DNA from: Mucilaginibacter sp.
Lineage (GTDB): Bacteria; Bacteroidota; Bacteroidia; Sphingobacteriales; Sphingobacteriaceae
Direction: 5' to 3'
DNA length: 46,284 nt
NCBI RefSeq assembly: GCF_028288225.1
Contig: NZ_JAQBOC010000042.1
Location: forward strand, 1 to 46,284
Shown here: one piece after another, positions 1 through 7,077 of the stretch
Position numbering within the stretch: the stretch's first letter is position 1
How the letters are laid out: each line of letters opens with the position of its first letter
Notes under the pieces: generated by a model
Seen by the model: the letters and a program-made list of their open reading frames with translations, nothing else
Told to the model about the DNA's origin: nothing
The model's database searches: none
Position numbers and translations under genes: made by a program

Positions 1-92
1 ATAAACTTGTACAGCGCATTTTCTCCTGCGTGAACCAAAATAGAATGTATGAAAAAAATTATCTTATTTTAGTTGCGTAAATCATAGAAATC

Positions 93-204
93 GAGGTACG
101 AAGCAATCGCATGCTATACAGAGCGAAAAGAAAGTTGTAGAACTTGCACTGGCGATGTGCATGGCGTGCGGTTGCCCTCCGCTAGCCAGCGGATCGCAAT
201 GACA
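93..204. repeat. Intergenic palindromic repeat, REP-like
   Basis: The arm GCAATCGCATGC (103-114) faces an imperfect complement, GCGTGCGGTTGC (164-175), and the segment ends in CGCAATGACAT. Segments with GAGGTACGAAGCAATC and GCAATGAC are familiar to me as dispersed intergenic repeats in Bacteroidota, but that is recall and not a search. The rest of 1-348 holds no supportable gene. Confidence 0.4.
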
Positions 205-293
205 TACTTTTAATTGACCTTTTTTCATTTTCCCCTTCAGATTTACGCGGGAATTTACTTCTCAGCACGACATGTAATTATTAAAATATTATA

Positions 294-323
294 AGAAACG
301 CTCCGATACGTCAGGGCGCTTCT
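294..323 (-). terminator. Possible terminator of the Lrp-family gene
   Basis: AGAAACGCTCC (294-304) and GGGCGCTTCT (314-323) form an imperfect stem with one bulge. Read on the minus strand it lies about 25 nt after the Lrp stop codon and is followed by an A/T-rich tract, not a clean T run, so the call is tentative. Confidence 0.4.
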
Positions 324-348
324 GCAAATACCTATATTTTAGTAAACG

Positions 349-825
349 TTATTCCAAAGTTATTTGCCTCCTGATGCTTTCTTCAAGCGATATAAAAGTT
401 TCTGTTCGCTGGATGCCTTTTACACCCTGGATCTGCTCGTTTAATACCTCGCGCAAATGGGTGGTATCATGGCATACAATTTTGGCAAAAATACTCCAGG
501 CACCGGTTGTGTAATGCAGCTCTACTATTTCTTTTACGGTTTTTAATTGCTTAACCGCCTCGTTGTATTGCGAGCCTTTTTCCAGGAAAATCCCCAAAAA
601 TGCCGTTATATCATAGCCTAATTTTTGCGGATCAACCTCTAAACTGGCGCCTTTTATAACACCCATCTCCTCCAATTTTTTCATCCTTACGTGTATAGTT
701 CCGCCGGAAACGATCAATTCTTTAGCGATCTCAGTGTATGGAGTGGTCGCATTTTTCATCAATATTGATAAAATCTGGATATCGAGATTATCAATTTCTA
801 AATTTTGGGCTTTTCTGTGGGACAT
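349..825 (-). CDS. Lrp/AsnC family transcriptional regulator
   Basis: A 158-residue protein, the normal size for a single-unit Lrp/AsnC regulator. An N-terminal winged helix-turn-helix (about residues 10-60, with LDIQILSILMKNATTPYTEI and GTIHVRMKKLEEMGVI) is followed by the ligand-binding ACT-like RAM domain. I chose the start at 825 (MSHRKAQNLEID), where homology begins; the frame stays open to 939 but the extra 38 residues are low-complexity AT-rich sequence. Such regulators bind DNA as dimers or octamers and respond to amino acids. A palindrome lies 55 bp upstream. The gene is divergent from the tRNA-like genes; its effector cannot be read from sequence. Confidence 0.9.
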   Translation of the reverse strand: MSHRKAQNLEIDNLDIQILSILMKNATTPYTEIAKELIVSGGTIHVRMKKLEEMGVIKGASLEVDPQKLGYDITAFLGIFLEKGSQYNEAVKQLKTVKEIVELHYTTGAWSIFAKIVCHDTTHLREVLNEQIQGVKGIQRTETFISLEESIRRQITLE

Positions 826-879
826 AAATTTGAAATTCTTTATTAATATACAAGAATAATTAAAATTCGATAAAAATAA

Positions 880-900
880 AAATATTTCATTGAAATATTT
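880..900. promoter_or_regulatory. Perfect AT-rich palindrome upstream of the Lrp-type gene
   Basis: AAATATTTCA (880-889), a central T, and TGAAATATTT (891-900) form a perfect 10+1+10 palindrome 55 bp upstream of the Lrp-type start. Lrp/AsnC regulators usually bind AT-rich dyads and autoregulate, so a self-operator is a reasonable inference. Confidence 0.45.
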
Positions 901-977
901 GCAACAAATTGCTATGTCTGTTAGATTTGTAATAAGCAAATGACAAAAGCTTAGCGTTCTTTAAAAAAATAAAACAT

Positions 978-1089
978 TGTTGGGTGGTGAAATTTTAGGC
1001 AGACACACCTCCTTGTCCCGGTGGCGGAGATTATGGGAAACCCGAAGCGGGCTAACCACTCCTTGAAGGTTCGATTCCTTCCCCAACAG
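978..1089 (+). tRNA. Oversized class II tRNA-like gene, anticodon GUC by position
   Basis: A 112-nt cloverleaf can be drawn by hand. Acceptor TGTTGGG/CCCAACA is a perfect 7 bp. The D arm GTG/CAC has the leucine-type AAAT..GG loop. The T arm GAAGG/CCTTC is perfect, with loop TTCGATT. The discriminator is G and no CCA is encoded. Canonical counting gives loop TTGTCCC, hence anticodon GUC (Asp), closed by CCTCC/GGTGG with a central U-U mismatch. A shifted 4-bp stem, CACC/GGTG, is also possible. The variable region is 40 nt, far beyond the usual ~15-20: stem GGAG/CTCC (1026-1029/1059-1062) encloses a second hairpin, CCCG-AAG-CGGG (1041-1051). G73, G10, G2-C71, GUC and C38 fit aspartate identity, whereas a long variable arm with G73 is a SerRS trait. 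The copy at 1177 has the same plan with compensating changes. Whether it is aminoacylated is unknown. Confidence 0.6.
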
Positions 1090-1094
1090 CTTTT

Positions 1095-1161
1095 AAGTCC
1101 GAAGTCGAAAGTCTTCAGTCCAAAGTCGAAAAAGACCCAGGACTAATGACTACTGACTCAA
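1095..1161. repeat. Heptamer word repeat with inverted arm
   Basis: AAGTCCG, AAGTCGA, AAGTCTTC, AGTCCA and AAGTCGA run from 1095 to 1129 with period about 7. They face GACTAAT, GACTACT and GACTCAA (1141-1161), also period 7 and complementary in the AGTC/GACT core. It fills the spacer between the two tRNA-like genes. Confidence 0.6.
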
Positions 1162-1176
1162 GGCTTATTACAACCC

Positions 1177-1292
1177 TGTAGGATGGTGAAATTTTTGGCA
1201 GACACACCTCCTTGTCGCGGTGGCGAAGATCATGGGAAACTCTTAGCAATAAGAATAACCACTTCGTGGAGGTTCGACTCCTTCTCCTACAG
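1177..1292 (+). tRNA. Second oversized class II tRNA-like gene, anticodon GUC by position
   Basis: A 116-nt paralog of the gene 87 bp upstream. Acceptor TGTAGGA/TCCTACA is perfect; the D arm GTG/CAC is the same. The anticodon loop TTGTCGC gives GUC, with the same U-U mismatch in CCTCC/GGTGG. T arm GGAGG/CCTTC has one G-U pair and loop TTCGACT; the discriminator is G. The variable region has stem CGAAG/CTTCG (1224-1228/1262-1266) and an internal hairpin TCTTA-GCAA-TAAGA (1241-1254). Both differ in sequence from the first copy yet keep pairing, while the segments between them (ATGGGAAAC and TAACCACT) are conserved. Covariation between two tandem copies argues for a selected RNA structure and against simple decay. 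Confidence 0.6.
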
Positions 1293-1326
1293 CTCTTCTC
1301 ATAATTTAGGTTTATAATTGGTTAGC

Positions 1327-1353
1327 AAAGGCCCCTGCCCATCAGGGGCTTTG
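1327..1353 (+). terminator. Rho-independent terminator after the tRNA-like pair
   Basis: GCCCCTG (1331-1337), loop CCCAT, and CAGGGGC (1343-1349) form a perfect 7-bp GC stem followed by TTTGCTTAT, 35 nt after the second tRNA-like gene. Confidence 0.75.
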
Positions 1354-1507
1354 CTTATATATAGGGTTTTTATTTGTTGGGATGACAAATAAAATAACCT
1401 TTTGCCGGTTGGTGTTTATCGTTTGCAAGTAATTTCGAAATTGCTCAAACCAAGCTAATGCGTGTGAATTTAATTTTCTTTTATATCTTCGCCGCAAACT
1501 TTATTAC

Positions 1508-2254
1508 ATGAAAAAAATCCTACTTTTTATGGCAGGTGTCTTTGCCAGTATTACAACTTATTCTCAAACTATTAAAACAGACTCTTTAAAATCGTTAAAA
1601 CCGCAGGCCGGCAATTTTTCCACAGAATTGAATTTTAACCCGTTTAATGGACAACTGAAACTCAACAATTCACTTAACCAGGTAAAGGTTAGGTATTTTG
1701 TTAATTCGAGCGTTGCTTTGCGGTTAGGCTTTAACCTCAGCAAAAAAGATTCTACATCGAATTTTAATAACCCCTATGGAGTAAACAGCAGCTTTTATAA
1801 CGACTCCAGGCACACCACCACCTATGGTGTAAACTTTGGTTTTGAAAAGCACCTCGCCGGTACAAGGAGACTCTCTCCATACATTGGAGCCGATGTATAT
1901 TATGCTAAAAAGTCATCAAATCAAACTATCGTCAACAATCAATCTACTACTACTGTAAGTGGAGGATGGTTGTCCTACTCTTATAACGGTAATGCCACTA
2001 TACAAACAGTACAGGAAAATGGCTATTCGCGCTACGGTGTAAATTTGATCTCAGGATTTGACTTTTACATAGCCCCGCACTTTTTCTTCGGCTATGAATT
2101 TGGCTTCGATTTAAGCAAGAAAAATTATGATAATGTTAATGTTACTGTAACAGGACAGGGAAGCGGTAATAATAATAACAGCAACAGCACAGTCTCGGCC
2201 TTTAATTTCGGCACTAACTTAATGAACGGGATACGTTTAGGGTACAACTTTTAA
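1508..2254 (+). CDS. Outer-membrane beta-barrel protein
   Basis: A 248-residue protein with a Sec signal peptide (MKKILLFMAGVFASITTYSQ). The mature part has alternating short beta strands and an aromatic C-terminal strand ending LMNGIRLGYNF, as in eight- or ten-stranded outer-membrane barrels of the OmpW/OmpX-like type common in Bacteroidota. Asn/Ser-rich loops (GQGSGNNNNSNSTVSAF, about residues 215-231) are probably surface exposed. It is followed after 12 bp by the IPT lipoprotein gene, so the two are likely co-transcribed. TATCTTCG (about 1483-1490) resembles a Bacteroidota -7 element. No substrate or partner can be inferred. Confidence 0.75.
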   Translation: MKKILLFMAGVFASITTYSQTIKTDSLKSLKPQAGNFSTELNFNPFNGQLKLNNSLNQVKVRYFVNSSVALRLGFNLSKKDSTSNFNNPYGVNSSFYNDSRHTTTYGVNFGFEKHLAGTRRLSPYIGADVYYAKKSSNQTIVNNQSTTTVSGGWLSYSYNGNATIQTVQENGYSRYGVNLISGFDFYIAPHFFFGYEFGFDLSKKNYDNVNVTVTGQGSGNNNNSNSTVSAFNFGTNLMNGIRLGYNF

Positions 2255-2266
2255 TTCAATAGTAAG

Positions 2267-3937
2267 ATGAAAATAATTTTATATTTCCGTTGGGTTGTAT
2301 TCTTCCTAATCGGTTTTGCGCTGTTTCAAAGTTGTAAAAAAGACGCTCAAGCTGTTAACCCTGAAGTTCAAACCCTATCGGTTGTTACGTTGTCTCCAAG
2401 TAGCGTAACTTTTAAGGGAAGCATTGTTAAAGTTGGAAACTCAAGTGTCCTTGATTATGGATTTGTATACAGCTTCTCCTCAAATTTTGACCAAAATACT
2501 GGCACTAAAGTTTCATTTGGTAGTAGTCCGAAGGTGGGAGATTACACCAGGCAGGTTAACGGAATAGTATCAATTAATTCGTATCAAAACACCTTATATG
2601 TGCGTGCTTATTTAACTAATAGTAAAGGGACTGTTTTCGGTTCAATGGTAAGCGTTAATATGCCAACGCTTTCGATTGGAAGTGTTAGTCCGCAAAGCGG
2701 CAAATCTGGCGACCAGGTGACATTCACAGGGCAATTTTTTTCGCCAACAATTGACCAGATAAATGTTTCATTCGGTAATATGCCGGCAAAAGTTATTTCG
2801 GTGTCAGACTCTAAGATCGTAGCGGAGATACCCTCGGGTATACCATCCAGCGATAATAGCCAGATCCAAGTTCAGATAATTATCGGCGGAAGAAATTTAA
2901 ATGCTGGCACGTCATTCACAATCCTGGCAAATATTAAGGATTTCGCACCAAAAACCGGCCCTATTGGAACCCAAATTACTTTTATAGGAGACAATCTTCC
3001 TTCATACTATTCTAATAATTTACAGGTGCTTTTCGGACAAGTACCAGTTTCTATAGGCTATTACAATAACTTACAGGTTGCTGTACCTCCAACTATTACC
3101 AGTGATACTTTTCCAATAACGATGATAATTAATGGGAAGTCGACAGTTTTATCAGGTAATTTTAAAGTAACCGCCCCAACAATCACTGCAATATCACCAG
3201 CGTCGTCATTAGGCGGAGGTAACTTTGTGATTACAGGGACAAATTTACCCGCAAATTACTCTTATGGCAGTAATCCAACAGCAACACTTGGAAGTACTTT
3301 AGTCTATCCAAACATAGCATCCGACACCCAGCTTTCTTTCTCTATTCCTGCTGATATATCGCCCGGCAGTTATACCTTCACGTTGAAAGTTGGTCCTTAT
3401 ACTATTGTTGCGCCACAAAAGCTTAAAGTTATTACTCCTTCGATTTCAACCTTTACGCCATTATCAGGCGGCCCTGGTACAGCGGTAGATATCCAAGGAA
3501 CGTTTATTCAGGGTCAAGGTTACAATGTGATGTTTGGTTCGATATATTCATATGGTACAGCCAGTTCTTCAACAACCTTGCGGGCGTATGTTCCGGCCGG
3601 TGTTCAACCCGGCAATGTGGATCTATCTGTGGTCATAAATGGCCAATCGTTATTAGCTAAGAATAAGTTTAAAGTTGTAGGTCCTTCAATAACATCTTTT
3701 TCGCCAACATCGGGTGTGGCTGGTACAGTAATAACAATTAACGGAGCAGGTTTCGATCCTAATACATATAATACCGTCGTGAAATTTGGTACTGTTGCAG
3801 CGCCAATTGTAACCGCTACCGGCACTTCAATAAGTGTCATGGTACCATCGAATATACCACCAGGGGCGATGAAATTAAGCGTTATTACTAACGGGCAAAC
3901 AGTTGTGAGTACAACTAATTTTACAATTACCAATTAA
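2267..3937 (+). CDS. IPT/TIG-repeat lipoprotein
   Basis: A 556-residue protein. The signal peptide ends in the lipobox LFQSC with Cys23, so it should be lipidated and anchored in a membrane. Residues about 35-130 form an Fn3-like module (YGFVYS, YVRAYLTNSKGTVFG) common in Bacteroidota lipoproteins. Five IPT/TIG immunoglobulin-like repeats follow, each opening with a motif like SVSPQSGKSGDQVTFTG, at about 135, 223, 305, 392 and 475. IPT domains usually serve binding or adhesion at the cell surface, often in carbohydrate-related proteins, but no SusE/F context or catalytic domain is present. It is probably in an operon with the upstream barrel, and a good terminator follows. Confidence 0.8.
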   Translation: MKIILYFRWVVFFLIGFALFQSCKKDAQAVNPEVQTLSVVTLSPSSVTFKGSIVKVGNSSVLDYGFVYSFSSNFDQNTGTKVSFGSSPKVGDYTRQVNGIVSINSYQNTLYVRAYLTNSKGTVFGSMVSVNMPTLSIGSVSPQSGKSGDQVTFTGQFFSPTIDQINVSFGNMPAKVISVSDSKIVAEIPSGIPSSDNSQIQVQIIIGGRNLNAGTSFTILANIKDFAPKTGPIGTQITFIGDNLPSYYSNNLQVLFGQVPVSIGYYNNLQVAVPPTITSDTFPITMIINGKSTVLSGNFKVTAPTITAISPASSLGGGNFVITGTNLPANYSYGSNPTATLGSTLVYPNIASDTQLSFSIPADISPGSYTFTLKVGPYTIVAPQKLKVITPSISTFTPLSGGPGTAVDIQGTFIQGQGYNVMFGSIYSYGTASSSTTLRAYVPAGVQPGNVDLSVVINGQSLLAKNKFKVVGPSITSFSPTSGVAGTVITINGAGFDPNTYNTVVKFGTVAAPIVTATGTSISVMVPSNIPPGAMKLSVITNGQTVVSTTNFTITN

Positions 3938-4013
3938 ATTACCCGAAAGGCATATTTATATTGACGTTAAATTGTGATATAAATTCAATTCCCGTCGGGA
4001 TCACAGGAAAAAT

Positions 4014-4042
4014 CAAAGAGGCGCAAGAAATTGCGCCTTTTC
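4014..4042 (+). terminator. Terminator of the barrel/IPT operon
   Basis: GGCGCAA (4020-4026), loop GAAA, and TTGCGCC (4031-4037), then TTTTC. It is preceded by A-rich sequence, which would also allow weak function on the other strand. Confidence 0.85.
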
Positions 4043-4094
4043 TACGTAATGTTTTTTTCAGCGATAAAAGTAATAAGTAAATCATTTCAAATCC

Positions 4095-4180
4095 CTTACT
4101 GGTCGAAGTTTGTAGAACTTCGACCAGTAAGCAGGATGCTATAGATCGAAGTTACGCTTTGCTAAACTTCGACGAGTAAG
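4095..4180. repeat. Tandem palindromic repeat, two related units
   Basis: A perfect 16-bp inverted repeat (4095-4110 and 4116-4131, core ACTGGTCGAAGTT, loop TGTAG) is followed at once by a related, looser unit: GATCGAAGTT, 10-nt loop, AACTTCGACGAGTAAG (about 4145-4180). The rest of the 3938-4386 gap (terminator apart) shows no gene. Confidence 0.7.
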
Positions 4181-4386
4181 TAATCTTTACGCGGATTTTA
4201 AATCTACATATATTAAATCAGGGATTATAAATCCGGGCTAACAAGGGTTCATCATAAAATGCTGAACTACTATGGCATATAAATGGTTGCTTACAGGCGC
4301 TGAAGTATCCGTTGTAAGGATCCTCTGATTCCTCCAGGTATTTCGAAATTTTTTATAAATGATTTATAAAATTTCAGGATTTGTAA

Positions 4387-4878
4387 TTAAGCCAGTTTCC
4401 ATTCGGGTCTTTCAAAATGACAGGTATATCCGTAGGGGTTCTTTTTTAAATAATCCTGGTGCTCCTCTTCTGCATTCCAAAAATCAGTTGCAGGGACAAC
4501 TTCCGTTACTATTTTTCCCGGCCATTTACCGGAGGCTTCCATATCTGCGATCAAAGCCCCGGCAGTTTCCTGTTGTGTTTCATTTATAAAAAAAATGGCG
4601 GAACGATAAGAAGCGCCGATGTCGTTCCCCTGCCTGTTTCGTGTTGTCGGATCGTGAATTTGAAAAAAATATTCAAGGAGTTCCCGGTACGACAAACGCG
4701 CCGGATCAAACAAGATTTCTATGGCTTCAGCATGTGTTCCGTGATTTCGGTAAGTTGCATTGCGGACATCGCCGCCGGTGTATCCTACTACCGTTGAAAC
4801 AACGCCTGGATAATTTCTGAATAGTTCCTCTACTCCCCAAAAGCACCCCCCCGCCAAAATGGCTTTTTCTGTATTCAT
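4387..4878 (-). CDS. msrA: Peptide-methionine (S)-S-oxide reductase MsrA
   Basis: A 163-residue protein with the MsrA signature GGCFWGVEE at residues 10-18; Cys12 is the catalytic residue that reduces the S-epimer of methionine sulfoxide. GYTGG, NHAEA-like [13 protein letters not shown], and the family core [18 protein letters not shown] are all present, as is [13 protein letters not shown] near the C-terminus. The length matches a single-domain MsrA, and no MsrB domain is fused. There is no signal peptide, so it is cytoplasmic. It is transcribed alone; spacers of 8 bp (to the open frame above) and about 265 bp separate it from the two-component genes. It protects proteins from oxidative damage. 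Confidence 0.95.
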   Translation of the reverse strand: MNTEKAILAGGCFWGVEELFRNYPGVVSTVVGYTGGDVRNATYRNHGTHAEAIEILFDPARLSYRELLEYFFQIHDPTTRNRQGNDIGASYRSAIFFINETQQETAGALIADMEASGKWPGKIVTEVVPATDFWNAEEEHQDYLKKNPYGYTCHFERPEWKLA

Positions 4879-5143
4879 ATCGCTTTTTCTATAGAATAAA
4901 GGTACAGTACAATTGAGTCAACGACAAGTAAAAAAATGCAGGACGATGAACCGTTAAGGGCAACTACTGCCGAAGACATGCTCAAATCATCAACGCTTGT
5001 AAAACTCATTTAACCCGCCAATCGCTTCAAATTCCTTATAAAAAGCGCTGGATTTTCCCTTATGGGTTTCAAGCCTTTAATGAAAGTCGGTTGCCTTCAT
5101 CTCCTTCAAAAAATAAATTAACAACTTGGTTTAATGTCAATGT

Positions 5144-5845
5144 TTATTCCACATTCCCTAGCTTTTGCGCCAGGCCGTCTTTATAGGTTAGCCCTATGGG
5201 CAGGTCGCTATTGTTTATCCGTACAAAATTGCCCTCAACATACTGAATATGACCAAGATTTATGATTGACGACCGGTGGATCCTTACAAACTTACTTGCC
5301 GGCAGCAGCGCCTCCAGTTTGTTCATGGTAAGGTAAGTAGTGTACGTTTGTGCGGTAGTGTATACTTTAATATAATCGCCCAGGCTTTCGGCATAAATAA
5401 TATCCGGATGATCTATCTTTACCAGGCGCTTGTCAACCTTTAAGAAAATATAATTATTCTCATTTCCCTTTGCGGCTATCTCTGCAAGCTCTTCTTTTTT
5501 TGGGGAGATCTTCTGCACCGCTTTTATAAAACGTTCAAGTGTTATGGGTTTTAACAGGTAATCAACTGCTTCCAGCTCAAAGGCTTCAACGGCGTACTCC
5601 ATGTAGGCCGTAGTAAAGATGACTTTAGGTGGATTTTTTATCGACTTAAAAAAATTAAGCCCTGTTATTCCCGGCATCTGGATATCTAAAAACATCAGAT
5701 CTACCTGCTGCCCATGTAAAACGGCAAAGGCCTGTAATGCACTCTGGCAAACGGCAACGCAGCTAAAATTCGGCAGCTGATCAATGTATGATCCCAATAG
5801 CTCCCTGGCAAGCGGTTCGTCATCAACTATAATACAGCGGATCAT
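5144..5845 (-). CDS. LytTR-family response regulator
   Basis: A 233-residue protein with an N-terminal receiver domain (acidic pocket D8/D9, phospho-acceptor D54 in LMFLDIQMP, T/S at FTTAY, Lys in LLKPI) and a C-terminal LytTR DNA-binding domain (about 130-229, with YAESLGDYIKVYT and FVRIHRSSIINLGHI). It overlaps the upstream kinase gene by 4 bp (start codon within its end), so the two form a translationally coupled pair. LytTR regulators bind direct repeats in promoters; the divergent S41 protease gene at 7078 is a plausible target, by position only. Confidence 0.93.
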   Translation of the reverse strand: MIRCIIVDDEPLARELLGSYIDQLPNFSCVAVCQSALQAFAVLHGQQVDLMFLDIQMPGITGLNFFKSIKNPPKVIFTTAYMEYAVEAFELEAVDYLLKPITLERFIKAVQKISPKKEELAEIAAKGNENNYIFLKVDKRLVKIDHPDIIYAESLGDYIKVYTTAQTYTTYLTMNKLEALLPASKFVRIHRSSIINLGHIQYVEGNFVRINNSDLPIGLTYKDGLAQKLGNVE

Positions 5846-6921
5846 TTCTTAAAGCTTATGGTTAAAATTACATTAAATGTTTCGCCCGCTTTGTCAATTT
5901 CAAGCTGGTGCCTGCCGGGGTAAAGCAGTTCCAGGCGTTTCTTTACATTTTTTAAGCCAATGCCGCCTTCATTTATTTCGGGTTGATGCATGCCTGTTTT
6001 TTGTTTTGGGTTTGATGTTTGAAATACCAGCTCGTCATCGTCAATTACCAGCGCTATTTTTACATACTTACCGGGCAGGTCTTTTTGTAATGTATGCTTA
6101 AATGCGTTTTCAATAAGGGGCAAAAAAAGCAGGGGTTCTATTTCAATTAATGTTGGATTACCCTGCACAGCAAAATCTACCAGGTTGGGCTCATCGTGCC
6201 TGATTCGTTCCAGCTGTACATAGCTGTTAATAAAATTTATCTCCTTTTCAAGCGGCACCTTTTCGTGCTCCGTTTCATAAAGAACGTAACGCATAATTGC
6301 CGAAAGATCAGCTATCATGGCCGATGTTTTTGATGATTTTTTTACACTTAACGCATATAAATTATTCAGCGTATTGAAAAAAAAGTGCGGCTGTACCTGC
6401 GATTTCAGGTGCGTTAATTCAAGCTTTAGTTTATCGGTTTCCAGCTGGAACATTGCGTGCTGATTTTTGAACAATTGCCTTATTACATATAATGAGGTTG
6501 CTGCAAGCAACACGAGGCATGTCCAGCCCAGGTTTTGGATAATATAGGTAATGGTAAAATCCTGCGGGTGGGCGGAGGCCAGGCTCTCGCGGTATGCTTT
6601 AGGTACAAAAGGCAACACGCTTACCAGGATGCTTGATAACCGGCCATTGAGCTCATAAACTATAATGTAAACAGGAAAAAGAAGAAAAAATAACCAATAC
6701 TTTCCTTTCCCAAAGGTAGCGGGCAGCAGCCACCTGTAAAAAAGCAATATGCCTGGGAGGTGCAACAGGTTAACCAATATAAGGCTAAGCGTATGGCTAA
6801 ACTTATCGAAGATTTGCAAGCCAATGGTAAGCGGCACCATTACGCATATAATAAACAGGTAAAAGACCTCTGTTAACAGTGATTTTTGTTTATAAGTAAG
6901 CGATGATAAGCTGGTTTGCAT
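5842..6921 (-). CDS. LytS/YehU-type sensor histidine kinase
   Basis: A 359-residue protein with four likely membrane helices (about 17-38, 45-63, 75-91, 125-147), a short coiled segment, and the His_kinase domain with QPHFFFNTLNNLYALS (phospho-acceptor His179), followed by an HATPase region (PLLFLPLIENAFKHTL; GIGLKNVKKRLELLY). It has no periplasmic sensor domain, so the signal is probably sensed in or at the membrane. The partner is the LytTR regulator it overlaps. The start at 6921 lies 156 bp from the divergent S41 gene, and that spacer must hold both promoters. Confidence 0.92.
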   Translation of the reverse strand: MQTSLSSLTYKQKSLLTEVFYLFIICVMVPLTIGLQIFDKFSHTLSLILVNLLHLPGILLFYRWLLPATFGKGKYWLFFLLFPVYIIVYELNGRLSSILVSVLPFVPKAYRESLASAHPQDFTITYIIQNLGWTCLVLLAATSLYVIRQLFKNQHAMFQLETDKLKLELTHLKSQVQPHFFFNTLNNLYALSVKKSSKTSAMIADLSAIMRYVLYETEHEKVPLEKEINFINSYVQLERIRHDEPNLVDFAVQGNPTLIEIEPLLFLPLIENAFKHTLQKDLPGKYVKIALVIDDDELVFQTSNPKQKTGMHQPEINEGGIGLKNVKKRLELLYPGRHQLEIDKAGETFNVILTISFKK

Positions 6922-7077
6922 CCCTCAAAATACTTTATTCTTTTTTATAAACGGCAATAATTTTCGATGAACCATTGATTTTGCCCGCTGAATTTTAAAA
7001 AGCTGGATTAAACCCGCCATAAACGAGGTTCATCTAATAAATTCGTGCCGGCTGCCCGGCTTTTGCGAATTTGCAGC

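Noticed and set aside
1009..1029. Alternative anticodon-region stem CTCC/GGAG in the first tRNA-like gene
   Set aside because: The second copy has CTCC against GAAG, which does not pair, while the variable-arm pairing is kept in both copies by compensating changes.
4359..4797. Two plus-strand ORFs opposite msrA
   Set aside because: Shadows of the conserved MsrA reading frame.
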